Shown here one piece after another: positions 52,637 through 61,739 of a stretch of 64,000 nt of DNA. Source of the stretch: Dyadobacter koreensis (GTDB lineage Bacteria; Bacteroidota; Bacteroidia; Cytophagales; Spirosomataceae); contig NZ_FNXY01000001.1 of assembly GCF_900108855.1 (NCBI RefSeq), positions 186,001 through 250,000 on the forward strand. The letters are read 5' to 3'. The first letter of the stretch is position 1, and every line of letters starts with the position of its first letter. The notes beneath the pieces are model-generated. The model did not search any database, was not told where the DNA came from, and was given only the letters and a program-made list of their open reading frames with translations. The translations under genes and the position numbers were made by a program.

Positions 52637-53053
52637 ATGGACAAAATTTTAAATCTCGGGCGATGGCTGTTTCCGCTTTCCTTTCTGATGTATGTCGGGC
52701 AGCATTTTGGCAAACCTGACGTAGGCGCAGCTTTCGTTCCCGACTATCTTCCAATGCCTTATTTCTGGAATTATCTCACTGCATTTTGCATCATCGCATT
52801 TATTGGCAGCGCGGTCATTGGCAAATACGACAAGCTAGCCTATACGCTCATGGCGCTCTATGTAATCTTGATGGCTGTGCTGGTTCACCTTCCCAGGGCT
52901 ATGGGTCACGAATTGGGGGCCGAAAACATGACCGCCGATCTGGCACGGGAGAAGGAACTTGAAATGGTTAACCTGTTTCGCAACATTATGGTTACCGGTG
53001 CTTTAATTGGATTTGCCCGGTATGTTGCACGGGACAAGCGAATTATCAGATAG
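52637..53053 (+). CDS. DoxX-like small membrane protein
   Basis: The 138-residue protein has four hydrophobic segments (FPLSFLMYVGQHF, YLTAFCIIAFIGSAVIG, TLMALYVILMAVLVHLP, NIMVTGALIGFARYV), the layout of the DoxX family. Some DoxX proteins take part in quinone or sulphur redox chemistry and oxidative stress membrane complexes; a specific role here is unknown. It is 12 bases after the YCII gene and 39 bases before a VOC protein gene in the same direction. Confidence 0.8.
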   Translation: MDKILNLGRWLFPLSFLMYVGQHFGKPDVGAAFVPDYLPMPYFWNYLTAFCIIAFIGSAVIGKYDKLAYTLMALYVILMAVLVHLPRAMGHELGAENMTADLAREKELEMVNLFRNIMVTGALIGFARYVARDKRIIR

Positions 53054-53092
53054 CGGTTACTATTATATATTTACTTTTAAACAACAAACAAA

Positions 53093-53479
53093 ATGGAAAA
53101 ATTAGGCGCAAATACCAATGCTCTGAACTGGTTTGAGATTCCGGTTAATGATATAGACAGGGCTCAGAAATTCTATGAAACAATTTTTGAAATAAACATG
53201 CAGCTTGTGGAAATGATGGGCATGCAAATGGCCATGTTTCCGACCGAAAGCCCAAAATCAGGCGGCGCGCTTGTGAAGAGTCCAAATCACAAGCCAAGTA
53301 CTGAAGGAGCCGTCATCTACCTGAATGCAAATCCCGATCTGCAACTTGTTTTGGACAGAATAGGAAATGCCGGAGGGCAGATTACCATGCCAAAAACGAA
53401 CATTGATCCTGAAACAGGAAATATGGCGTTTTTTATCGATACAGAAGGTAATATGGTAGGCTTGCATTCAGGAGCATAG
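53093..53479 (+). CDS. VOC-superfamily protein, 128 aa
   Basis: It has the two-repeat glyoxalase fold: NALNWFEIPVNDIDRAQKFY at the start and AVIYLNANPDLQLVLDRIG in the second half, ending in MAFFIDTEGNMVGLHS. Metal-ligand positions are only partly kept (Glu in DTEGN is present; the first His is replaced). It is similar to small proteins often found with Crp/Fnr, YCII and DoxX genes in Bacteroidota. It is probably the third gene of the operon starting at 52271. Confidence 0.85.
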   Translation: MEKLGANTNALNWFEIPVNDIDRAQKFYETIFEINMQLVEMMGMQMAMFPTESPKSGGALVKSPNHKPSTEGAVIYLNANPDLQLVLDRIGNAGGQITMPKTNIDPETGNMAFFIDTEGNMVGLHSGA

Positions 53480-53704
53480 AATATTTGAGGTTATAATATG
53501 AAATTTTGTCAGTTTATTTTTAACACCATCGCATTCAAATCTGTCAAAATGAATAACTGAAAAAGTAAAATTGTCAGAATTATTGGAAGTACCTGCGGTT
53601 ACTGGCACGCCGGGCATTTTTGGAACAAAGTTTGATAAAATGCCTTCAGATGTGCGATGCATCGGGAATTAAAATCATTGTTTAACTTTTAAAAAATAAT
53701 AGTC

Positions 53705-54154
53705 ATGTCAATTATCAAAAGGAACCGGAATTCATTTTCTGCAATCCCAGCGCTGGTCGACGATTTCCTTGGCCGTGAACTTTTTAACTGGGACAACAGT
53801 AATTTCTCTTCTACTCAAACTACCGTACCTGCGGTAAATATTAGGGAGACAGAAGACAGCTTTGGCGTGGAGGTGGCTGCTCCGGGACTGGAAAAGAAGG
53901 ATTTCAAAATCCAGTTAGAAAATAATCTGCTGACGATTTCTTCACAAAAAGAAATTCGCGAAGAGAATCATCATGAAGGTTACAGCCGCAGAGAGTTCAG
54001 CTACCAGTCCTTCCAAAGAAGCTTTGTATTGCCGAAAGATGTCGTTAATGACGAAGGTATCGTTGCGCGGTACGAAAATGGCTTACTTCAACTTGTGATT
54101 CCGAAAAAAGAAGAGGCCAAACAAAAAGCACCCAGATTAATCGAAATTGGCTAA
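53705..54154 (+). CDS. Hsp20/alpha-crystallin small heat-shock protein
   Basis: The 149-residue chaperone has the alpha-crystallin domain: VPAVNIRETEDSFGVEVAAP, GLEKKDFKIQLENNLLTIS, then REFSYQSFQRSFVLPKDV and the conserved A-x-x-x-n-G-L motif (ARYENGLLQLVIPKKE). It forms oligomers that hold unfolded proteins. The start (MSIIKRNRNSFSAIPALVDDF) is the usual N-terminal arm in this phylum. It has its own terminator and stands alone. Confidence 0.93.
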   Translation: MSIIKRNRNSFSAIPALVDDFLGRELFNWDNSNFSSTQTTVPAVNIRETEDSFGVEVAAPGLEKKDFKIQLENNLLTISSQKEIREENHHEGYSRREFSYQSFQRSFVLPKDVVNDEGIVARYENGLLQLVIPKKEEAKQKAPRLIEIG

Positions 54155-54160
54155 TTTTAG

Positions 54161-54194
54161 TACCGAAGGCCTGTCATTTGGCAGGTCTTCGGTA
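54161..54194 (+). terminator. Terminator of the Hsp20 gene
   Basis: TACCGAAG pairs with CTTCGGTA, and the stem continues with GCCTGT/GCAGGT through two G-U pairs to a six-base loop. A short TGTTTC follows. It begins 6 bases after the Hsp20 stop. Confidence 0.65.
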
Positions 54195-54248
54195 TGTTTC
54201 ATGATATCCATTTATATGTTAATCAATTGTTAAATCTTTGACGGCAAT

Positions 54249-54536
54249 ATGGAAACCAGTTATCACATTGTGGTCCAGATGAAAGCTTTAAATGGCACCG
54301 TTGAAATAGGGCGATTTCTGATCAGTACAAACAGGGAATTCGCATCAGAAACATTTAACAGTTTGAAAGGTAAAACTGCGCTTGCAGAATCCCAGGTTCT
54401 ACGATTAAGCCTGCTTGAAACAACCGGACTTTCAGGTACTATCATCGGAATACTTGGCTGCAATCTGGACGAATTGTCTGAAAACTGCAAGATTATTACC
54501 CGCGATGCATTTAAATTTTTCAACCTGGAAAAGTAA
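54249..54536 (+). CDS. Small hypothetical protein, 95 aa
   Basis: An intact frame with coding-like composition encodes a soluble protein beginning METSYHIVVQMKALNGTVEI and containing ALAESQVLRLSLLETTGLSG and CNLDELSENCKIITRDAF. I do not recognise a family. Predicted structure is mixed alpha/beta with no export signal. It lies downstream of the Hsp20 terminator, so it needs its own promoter. Confidence 0.6.
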   Translation: METSYHIVVQMKALNGTVEIGRFLISTNREFASETFNSLKGKTALAESQVLRLSLLETTGLSGTIIGILGCNLDELSENCKIITRDAFKFFNLEK

Positions 54537-55199
54537 ATAACATATCAGTTATCGTTTTCAACTTATGTGCTTGTATAAAGGTCAGTTCCAAGCTTTTGGG
54601 TTTGTTTCCATTTTTTAGTATTTGGGCAATAAAACACTAAATGATTTTCTCTGTTTCGCTTTCCTGATAGCGACGATAATTAGAGCGGATTTTTTGAATA
54701 CCGGTCTCTTAGAAAGATATTAATCGTAATAAATCATTGCATTTATTAATCATATTTAAGATGAATTGTATTTATATTAGAACAGCAATTTCAATGCCTA
54801 TTTAAGCATGTATTTGGTGACCTAAACTAATTCCTTCTTAAAATTTTCTTACATACATTTTGATACCTTAAATATTTCACGAATCAAAAATGTGCAGGTG
54901 ATCACCCTAATCATAAAGCATCCGTTTATCTTTTTCTTTGCATTTTAATGGATGTATCATACTGAAAAACAACACATTTGACTTCATCCGAAAAATCCTT
55001 CAAGTTCTCATATCCCCAATACGCGCCTTTAAGGTATCTGTAGCTGGCGGAAATCTTCAATCCATAAATTATCACAATCGTAACCAGGAATTCGTTTTTT
55101 ATAGTAAGGTTTAAGTTGCTCTTATATTTTCGCATAAAAATTTCCGGTGTGTGGGCTTATCGAATATTGCCTGCAATTGTATCTCTACATTAAAATATA
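54537..55199. other. AT-rich gene-poor stretch
   Basis: This begins a region visibly richer in A+T than its surroundings. A 69-codon minus-strand frame (54926-55135) has protein-like composition (NEFLVTIVIIYGLKISASYR) but no recognisable domain and no clear start signals. It could be a real small gene or a remnant. Confidence 0.4.
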
Positions 55200-55600
55200 A
55201 TGAAATGCATCCCTGCTTTGTTACTTTGTGTGGGGGCAAGCAAAACGTAATTATACAAATGCAACAAAAATGCAAAAGATTTGCAGGAGATGAAAAGCAG
55301 TTTTCTCTCCGTAACTTTTGATGAGCCTACTAATATAGTGCAGCTCGGTACCGAACTGCAATGTGTTCTAGTACAACTTGCTACTATGAAAATTCCTACT
55401 GGTAAGTTGATTACAAAATCTCCTATCATCGCAATTTCAGCCAATAAGGGGCTACATTGGTCGTTTTTATAATTGCAGGAAAGGACCTTCAAACGTTGCG
55501 TAAAACTTTTCCTACGGTAAATAAAGAGCTAATCATTCCTACAAATGAACAGGCTCGTTTTCAACCAGATTATTGTGACAACACAGTCTTAATTTCTTCT
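55200..55600 (+). pseudogene. Decayed small secreted protein gene
   Basis: An ATG at 55200 starts a signal-peptide-like MKCIPALLLCVGASKT, then an in-frame TAA, after which the same frame stays open (SSFLSVTFDEPTNIVQLGTE ... ANKGLHWSF) until about 55468. A +1 shift there continues as IIAGKDLQTLRKTFPTVNKE and LIIPTNEQ. The ending 'G-x-x-W-x-F-I ... L-R-x-x-FP-x-x-x-x-x-L-IP' is a pattern of small Bacteroidota secreted proteins. One stop and one frameshift indicate a pseudogene; the original family is uncertain. Confidence 0.4.
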
Positions 55601-55705
55601 AGAAAACTGGGAAAAGTGCGTTCTGTTTGTACTATTCAAAGAACTTTACCCAAGCGCCTCTCCCCCCCCCCTTATTCTGTGAATAATCAGTTAACATAAA
55701 AAACG

Positions 55706-55783
55706 GTTATCAAGCATAGAGGATTTTACGAAAACCTGATTTTTTTGAACATTAATTCTTAATCTCAAATCTCTAAAAATCAC
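55706..55783. repeat. 78-bp dispersed repeat, copy 1
   Basis: This starts GTTATCAAGCATAGAGGATT and ends AAATCAC. It matches the copy at 58883-58960 in the same orientation at 71 of 78 positions by eye. No transposase is adjacent. The stretch from 55784 to 56100 around it holds no gene. Confidence 0.8.
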
Positions 55784-56100
55784 TGTTCTTTTGATAAACT
55801 AATCTCCGGAGTTTTGATCGTTGAGCATTCAGTTCTTTGTATGAAAGTCATTTTTCAGACTAGAAACGTTTGCAACTCGAATTATCTGAAGAACTTTTAC
55901 AAATTGATAAATAAGGCTTCGTTCTGCATTTTATTAATTACCCTGGAATTGTAATTATACAAACTCGAGATTCCACTTCTAGGTTTTGTCATGATATTAA
56001 GCTTTGCACTTAGCGGTTGTTTTTCCTAATTTTAAAATAATTTAGATTATAACAGATTTAATATTCCCTTTCCTTTTTATTGCCTCAATCTATCAGCTGT

Positions 56101-56991
56101 ATGCTCTTAAAGTTCCAATATTTAGCATTTATTATTGTTGTTTTTTCCTGTAAACATAGTGAAACCCCAAAACCGCAAAACTCTTCACAGAATTGCCAGG
56201 TAACTGAATTTCAGTTGTCTGGAATGAATACTTATGCAGAAACATATGTATATAATGAACAATCTAATTTAAAAGAGATTAGAAGTAGTAACGGTGGTAT
56301 TATTGAAAGTAACAATGAAGGGCAAATAAAAAGCATAGACTGGCAAAGTAATACACCCGAATTCTTTTATGATATTCAGGGGCGCATAAAAAAAATGGTT
56401 GTTCCCAATACAGTACCATCAGGTTTCGGTTATACCTATGCTTTCTACGAATACGATTCAAAGGGGCATTTAAGTCAAAAAACATGGTTTCCCTGGGGAT
56501 CTGACGAGTTGTCTGCACTGTACAATCCCGATTTTGAAATTTTTGTAGCAGCAGTTGTTTCAAAATATAGCTCATTGACTAATTCTTGGGAACGGGAGAA
56601 ATTTATGGCGCAAATGGAGTTAACAATTTGTACCAAATATTTAGTTGATGAGAGAAATCTAACAGTCACTGAAATCCGTAGTATGTTAAATCGCTCACTA
56701 ATTAATCGAGTTGAAGAGGTGTGGACAGTAACTAACTATGACGGAAAAAACAATCCTTATAGATCAGCAGAGTGGCGTCCTATAGCTATGTATTCAGGCG
56801 AGCTCTCTCTTAAGAGTGATCTTTTTCCTGAGTTAGGAAATGCCTTAGAAAAAACTAGCAAGTTCACAGATTTTTCATGGAACAACTATAAAAGATCTTA
56901 TGTATATAATAGCGATGGCTATCCAGAATCCGGGACCTATGCTGATAGCTATTCAAAGATAAATCTGACCTGGAAATATAATTGTAAATAG
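56101..56991 (+). CDS. Lipoprotein with YD/RHS-like repeats, 296 aa
   Basis: The ATG at 56101 (MLLKFQYLAFIIVVFSCKHSE) gives a lipoprotein signal with Cys at 17. The mature part begins with tandem short units of the type Y-x-Y-x-x-x-G-x-L (ETYVYNEQSNLKEIRS, FFYDIQGRIKKM, FYEYDSKGHLSQKTW and, near the end, RSYVYNSDGYPESG). This is like the YD repeats of Bacteroidota surface lipoproteins. A more helical insert separates the first and last units. The gene is AT-rich compared with genes left of 54 kb, which could mean horizontal transfer. Function is unknown. Confidence 0.7.
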   Translation: MLLKFQYLAFIIVVFSCKHSETPKPQNSSQNCQVTEFQLSGMNTYAETYVYNEQSNLKEIRSSNGGIIESNNEGQIKSIDWQSNTPEFFYDIQGRIKKMVVPNTVPSGFGYTYAFYEYDSKGHLSQKTWFPWGSDELSALYNPDFEIFVAAVVSKYSSLTNSWEREKFMAQMELTICTKYLVDERNLTVTEIRSMLNRSLINRVEEVWTVTNYDGKNNPYRSAEWRPIAMYSGELSLKSDLFPELGNALEKTSKFTDFSWNNYKRSYVYNSDGYPESGTYADSYSKINLTWKYNCK

Positions 56992-57115
56992 ACTTTCACC
57001 CTTCTTTGTGTAAGTGTCCACAAAACGCAGACAATTTAAAATTTGAGAAAGGCCCAATTTTCTAAATAAGTAATCTTGCATGGGCTATCTCAACAAACCA
57101 CCGTTTATACCAACG

Positions 57116-57976
57116 TTATTTGGGAGGATTCTTTTCATTCAGAAAGTCGATTGCTATCCGGCATAGCATTTCCCCTTTTTCGTCTGGCATTTCGTGCCCT
57201 ATGTTAGGGTAAATACATAGTTGTCCATATTGGAGCGCTTCAAAAATCGATAGAGTGTGATCCAGTTTGATCATGTCCCTGTCACCACGTATCAACAAGA
57301 CAGGTACTTTAATGCTGGTAATTTTATCATTTGGGATTTTTATCTCCCTTTCCCATGTCCTTTGATTGTCTTCCCAAAACTTCATCCATTTTTCAGGTTC
57401 GGGATTCATCCGCTGATAATTTTCTAACCAATCTTTATCTTCTTTTACAGCTTCAACGGTATATTGCTTTAACATGTCGCGAGCTTCCTCAGTGAGTCCA
57501 CTGGCTTTAGAATTCGACGCACCGCTAACCACTTTCTTAATTTTGTCAGGCCTTTTTGCTGCAAGTAGCAATGAAGTATTCCCACCAGTGCTCCAGCCCA
57601 TCACATAAGCACTGTCCAGGTTAAGTTGATCGATAAGCTGCGAATTGTATTCGGCTAGCAATTCGCCACTTAAACTGTCAGCATGTTCTGATCGTCCATG
57701 CCCTGGAGCGTCAGGCGCTATAACCCTGAAATGTTTTGAAAGTTCGGGTATGATGCCAGCCAGGTTTTCTATTGACCCAAGCCCCTGATGCAAGAGTAGC
57801 AAAGGGACCCCTTGTCCATACTCCTCATAATAGATTTTCGTGTTGTGTATTGTTGCATACTTTCCATGATTTGATCCATATTTAATCGGTTTTTCTATCT
57901 GCTCTTTTGGTTTTTCTACCTGATTGCATGAAGCAACGAGGAAATTAAATACAATAAAATAAAGAAGTCGTTTCAT
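57116..57976 (-). CDS. Lipoprotein alpha/beta hydrolase
   Basis: The ATG at 57976 starts a lipoprotein signal (MKRLLYFIVFNFLVASC, Cys17). The catalytic domain has LLLHQGLGSI as oxyanion loop, DAPGHGRSEH, the nucleophile elbow GWSTGG with Ser129, the acid in LIRGDRDMIKL and His in YPNIGHEMPDEKGE. It is a membrane-anchored esterase/lipase-like enzyme of unknown substrate and resembles the cytosolic hydrolase at 20.0 kb. The usual HG before the loop is HQG here. Confidence 0.85.
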   Translation of the reverse strand: MKRLLYFIVFNFLVASCNQVEKPKEQIEKPIKYGSNHGKYATIHNTKIYYEEYGQGVPLLLLHQGLGSIENLAGIIPELSKHFRVIAPDAPGHGRSEHADSLSGELLAEYNSQLIDQLNLDSAYVMGWSTGGNTSLLLAAKRPDKIKKVVSGASNSKASGLTEEARDMLKQYTVEAVKEDKDWLENYQRMNPEPEKWMKFWEDNQRTWEREIKIPNDKITSIKVPVLLIRGDRDMIKLDHTLSIFEALQYGQLCIYPNIGHEMPDEKGEMLCRIAIDFLNEKNPPK

Positions 57977-58220
57977 ATCAATGTGTCTAATTGACGTTGT
58001 TAGTCGCAATGTGTAGATTTCAAGATAGAATACGCATTTTTTATGAAAATTGTTGAGCTACTTGAATAATTTCAAACAGTAGTGAATGCGATGATGGTAT
58101 TGGTCGGAAAAAATATCGTTACTTCATAACCCTGATTTCCTGATACACCATTCTCAATGGCAAGTCTTCCAAAAACAACCGTTTTCTGGCATCTATAAAC
58201 GGACATTTCTCATATCAAAG

Positions 58221-58676
58221 CTATTTAATTAGATAAGATCCATTTTCTGACCTTGAAACGACTTTTCCATTTTGATAAATGTTTGAAATAGTTGCCCAAC
58301 CGTTACATTTTGCATCATTGATATAAGTTTCCATCTTCATCTTAGCTAAGACTCTGTCGTTTAATTCAAAGGAAAATTCCGGATCTTTGGCCCCATGAGA
58401 TTCTTCAATTAGTATGTTCGAGAAAAATACATCCCCCATTCTCTGTAAATCATTTACATATTTCTTTTTGTTGTTTTCTTGATAGGACACTTTTATCCGT
58501 GCAGCAGTATCCAAATCAGCAGGGTAAGTAAGTGTTCCATCCATGATTTGAATACTGATCTCCGAGGGGGGAGCCTGGCAATCCACATTATTACAACCTG
58601 CTAAAAAGCAAGCTGTTAGTATTAGGCACCAAAATAACAAGATACTCGGGGGTGCTGATAGCTTCATAATATTCAT
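58221..58676 (-). CDS. Hypothetical lipoprotein, 151 aa
   Basis: A long N-terminal signal ends in the lipobox FLAGC, followed by NNVDCQAPPSEISIQIMDG and a beta-rich domain with several charged turns, ending NGKVVSRSENGSYLIK. No family is recognised. It is upstream of the lipoprotein hydrolase on the same strand with a 244-base gap, so it is probably separately expressed. Confidence 0.65.
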   Translation of the reverse strand: MNIMKLSAPPSILLFWCLILTACFLAGCNNVDCQAPPSEISIQIMDGTLTYPADLDTAARIKVSYQENNKKKYVNDLQRMGDVFFSNILIEESHGAKDPEFSFELNDRVLAKMKMETYINDAKCNGWATISNIYQNGKVVSRSENGSYLIK

Positions 58677-58882
58677 GTAAGTTATTTGCTATTAGACACA
58701 TAATTCACTTGGTTGGTTGCAATCCTTTTGAAGCCGGGAATAAAAATTAATTATCTTATATAAGTGCATCTGCCAATCTAGAACGTTATGTAAAAGGTGA
58801 CCAAACCTTGTACAAAACCAAGAAATTTCTCAAAACGCCAAAAACCCTCTTGTTCTGTGTTTTGTTGTTTAAAATAAAATGA

Positions 58883-58960
58883 GTTATCAAGCATAGAGGA
58901 TTTTATGAACACCTGATTTCTTGGAATATTAATTCTTAATCTCAAATCTCAATAAATCAC
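58883..58960. repeat. 78-bp dispersed repeat, copy 2
   Basis: Second copy of the repeat at 55706-55783, in the same orientation and about 91 percent identical. It lies in a gene-free stretch (58677-59082) upstream of the hypothetical lipoprotein gene and beyond the 3' end of the AraC gene. Confidence 0.8.
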
Positions 58961-59082
58961 CGCTTTCTCGTACGCAGACAAACGAAAAATGGGAGAAAGA
59001 CTCACTTACCCTCACTAGCTGTTCGTGATGCAAAATTTATATACATTGCTGTGGATACAAGAGGAATAGTTTAACCGATATT

Positions 59083-59895
59083 CTAACTACGAACGTCTTT
59101 TGGTGAGTAGCCGAATTGCTTTTTAAAAGCATAGGAGAAGTGGGAAAAACTCTCAAAACCTAGCTCTAAATAAATCGAAGAAGGCTTTTTGTTTTCCTTG
59201 GCAATCTGATAATGCGCCTCTGTAAGCCGTTTGTTTTGTAACCAATGCCTGGGTGGCATACCGAATATTTTAGTAAAGTCACGCTTGAAACCTGCCAGAC
59301 TTCTTCCTGTCAGCTTAGCAAAATTATCGATCGGGACGTTGAATTTAAAGTTTGTCTGCATAAACTTTTCCAGATCAACCTTGTGAGGTTCAGAGAAGTC
59401 AAACAGAAAGTAGCGAAGATCGGGTTTTAGCAGCAGAAGCAGTTCGATGGCTTCTTTTACCTTCAATATACTCAACGGATGGTCAAGATTCTTTGCATTT
59501 TGTGTATAGGGGATCAATGAATTGAAAAAACCCCTTAAGTAAGCGCTTTCAGGCATAAGAATGTTTGACGGGCCGTGGTACCTTACCGTTGTATCCAACT
59601 GTTTTTCCAAAGCATATTCTCGCAAAGTATCTTGTTTTAGTATGAACATCAAAGCCTTATAATATTCATTGTTTTTTGGAGTTTTTGTAGTCTTGACAAA
59701 CTGGTGCTTTTTTACAAGATATACCTCCCCGATTGTGGCGGTAATGCGGTCGCTGGAGGTCTCAAAGGTCATTTCACCTGAAAGTTGAAGCAATAATACG
59801 CTTTCTGCAAGCAGGTTATCGTACTCGGTTTGCTTTGCGGTATCAAGAGAATAGACGATTGAGTCCGAAAATAAGTTATCTGTTGGCTTTTTCAT
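59083..59895 (-). CDS. AraC-family transcriptional regulator
   Basis: The 270-residue protein has a cupin-like N-terminal half (LLLQLSGEMTFETSSDRITA, GEVYLVKKHQFV) and a C-terminal AraC domain: DNFAKLTGRSLAGFKRDFTK, PRHWLQNKRLTEAHYQIAKE, then SIYLELGFESFSHFSYAFKK and QFGYSPKDVR. The second helix-turn-helix is intact. It is encoded 14 bases downstream of a short-chain dehydrogenase gene in the same operon and likely regulates it. Confidence 0.9.
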   Translation of the reverse strand: MKKPTDNLFSDSIVYSLDTAKQTEYDNLLAESVLLLQLSGEMTFETSSDRITATIGEVYLVKKHQFVKTTKTPKNNEYYKALMFILKQDTLREYALEKQLDTTVRYHGPSNILMPESAYLRGFFNSLIPYTQNAKNLDHPLSILKVKEAIELLLLLKPDLRYFLFDFSEPHKVDLEKFMQTNFKFNVPIDNFAKLTGRSLAGFKRDFTKIFGMPPRHWLQNKRLTEAHYQIAKENKKPSSIYLELGFESFSHFSYAFKKQFGYSPKDVRS

Positions 59896-59909
59896 TTTTA
59901 CTGTTTATT

Positions 59910-60797
59910 CTATGCGGGCAACCCTACCATATTTGCACTCTCGTTCCATAACAAATCCCTGTTAAAATCGCTTTGTGCCAACTTCGAAGGGTCAGGAAAA
60001 GTAAGCTTACCACGTACCAGCGATGCGTAAATTTTGTCGGCGGGTGGAACGACCTTACCTATGGCAAGCTCCGCCAATACTTCTCCCGAACGTTTCGCCG
60101 TTCCCATAAAAAATGCTGGTTTGAAAAGGCTGATTAAGTAAAACAATGGGCGGATAGCAGGAATTAATAACTTTAATATTGCAGACTGTTTGCCCATCAA
60201 TGATGTATCCCCGGTTAGTCCTGGATTGAATGCAATTACATCTAAATTTTTAAGTGCGCCAAACTCCTTTTCGAGGGAAAGGGCGGTAAGCATGTTGCAA
60301 AGTTTTGTAGCTGCATATAGTGCCATTCCTTTGGGACTGTGCGCGGTTGGGTGCCTTAACTCGTCAATATTCAACGTTTTCGGTCCAAAAGAAATTACAT
60401 CCGGATCGTGTGCGTCACTTGTCGTAATAATAATCCGACCTCCTTCTGCAAGATTTGGCTCAAACAATCTAGCTAATAAATAATGAGCAAGGTGGTTTGT
60501 CGCAAATGTCAATTCAAACCCTTCTTCACTTCTTGCTTGATTATTAGCCGCTTGAATGCCTGCATTTAGCGCAAGAACATCTATCTTGGTATTGCCCAAA
60601 CGATGCTTAACAGTGTCAGCAAAAGAACGTACACTTTTCAGTGAAGAAAGGTCAAGCGAAAAAGCTTCTGCTCCCTCAGGCAAAACACGCCCGCTTCCAC
60701 GTGCACCCACATACACTTTTGTGTCCTTCAATTTTGTAAAATGATTCAATGCTTCTGCACCAATTCCTGCCGTTGCTCCGGTCATTACGATTATCAT
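59910..60797 (-). CDS. Short-chain dehydrogenase/reductase (retinol-dehydrogenase-like)
   Basis: The 295-residue enzyme has the cofactor motif TGATAGIG at about residues 6-13, the NAG motif LALNAGIQA, active-site Ser in ITTSDAHDP and the catalytic YxxxK as YAATK with the preceding Leu. This is the canonical arrangement, unlike the SDR at 40.6 kb. It resembles the WW-domain oxidoreductase/retinol dehydrogenase type. It is the first gene of an operon with the AraC regulator and has an exact -7 box upstream. Confidence 0.9.
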   Translation of the reverse strand: MIIVMTGATAGIGAEALNHFTKLKDTKVYVGARGSGRVLPEGAEAFSLDLSSLKSVRSFADTVKHRLGNTKIDVLALNAGIQAANNQARSEEGFELTFATNHLAHYLLARLFEPNLAEGGRIIITTSDAHDPDVISFGPKTLNIDELRHPTAHSPKGMALYAATKLCNMLTALSLEKEFGALKNLDVIAFNPGLTGDTSLMGKQSAILKLLIPAIRPLFYLISLFKPAFFMGTAKRSGEVLAELAIGKVVPPADKIYASLVRGKLTFPDPSKLAQSDFNRDLLWNESANMVGLPA

Positions 60798-60822
60798 AAT
60801 TAGTTTGCGTTTCGTTCAAATG

Positions 60823-60830
60823 CAAAGCTA
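60823..60830 (-). promoter_or_regulatory. Candidate promoter of the SDR-AraC operon
   Basis: TAGCTTTG on the minus strand matches TAnnTTTG exactly and lies 26-33 bases upstream of the SDR start codon. The -33 element is not clear. Confidence 0.45.
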
Positions 60831-60918
60831 TGACGATTAAATGTAGTAATATTTGTTGTGTGGCTCAATATAATGTCTCCTAGAGCTCATTTAAAACAAC
60901 TCCAAAGTATTACTCCAA

Positions 60919-61510
60919 GCGCCTCTCCTCCTGAAAGCTCCATAGCCGGTGGCCCAAGGCGCCGGGATCTCAGACCAACTTGACGAGCAACATCCAGGGC
61001 ACGGTTGATTTGAGGTTCAGAGTCAAAAAATCGAAGTTCTCATCAATGGTCAGAGCATCTACCTGGCCAATATTTTTGTTGTTATAGTTAATTTTCAGCA
61101 TCTTTTTCAAAGACCCTTTTGACAGATTGGGCATGGCGTATAAACAATTGGAAGAAACAAAAGCTCAACCATTGCAAAGCCTTCGCCTTCACAGTTCAGA
61201 CAGCGTCCATTTGTGACATTGAAAGAAAAACGATCTGCGTCAACCAATTATACTGTCGACCTGAGGAGTGAACATTTGATTAAAAAGCCATCTTGCATAT
61301 GTAGAAGAGACCGACTTCAGGTAACGACACTATGCTTCGGCATACAGTGTCGCGAAAGCAAGTGATGATTGACCAGAACCCTACACACCGGTAAATACTA
61401 CCAGTGTACATCTTGGATTTTAAAATCAATATTTTTTAGATTATTCTCTTTGGCTCCCTGTACTTTGACAAAATTGGGAACAGGTGCGATATTAATTCTT
61501 TTGACATTGG
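60919..61510 (-). pseudogene. uvrA: uvrA-family pseudogene with large internal deletion
   Basis: Reading the minus strand, shifted frames give fragments of a UvrA ATPase in correct order. First comes VQGAKENNLKNIDFKI, then PRCTLVVFTGV-stop-GSGQSS where GVSGSGKSS is expected (Walker A), followed by LAFATLYAEA-stop-CRYLKSV and YARWLFNQM. At about 61240 the sequence jumps to the C-terminal part: DADRFSFNVTNGRCLNCEGE (zinc module), FAMVELLFLPIVYTPCPIC, NIGQVDALTIDE, and finally VARQVGLRSRRLGPPAMELS with GGEA (signature LSGGEA). Roughly 600 residues between are missing and there are several stops and frameshifts. It is dead as a gene; the parent may be a UvrA paralogue of the host. Confidence 0.85.
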
Positions 61511-61739
61511 ATGCGGGATAAAATGCACTTGAAAAAATTAATCCCGGAGCTTTGGTCAAAGTTTTTCCGGAGTTCGTGTCAAGTATATCTCGCTAATTTA
61601 TTTGATGCCAGTGCAATCGGATCTCGAAGTAATTAAGGTTGGCGATTCACTCAATCATACGAAGGTGCTAAAAAGCAAGGATGGGACATCGGAAATAGAA
61701 TAATTTAAAGGACTATGTCGATATCTTTAAGAAACTCTT

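Noticed and set aside
55650-55663. 14-mer shared with the LSGGEA end of the uvrA fossil at 60915-60928, suggesting a second uvrA fragment
   Set aside because: Similarity beyond the 14 bases is weak and the neighbouring translation does not continue as UvrA; left unresolved.
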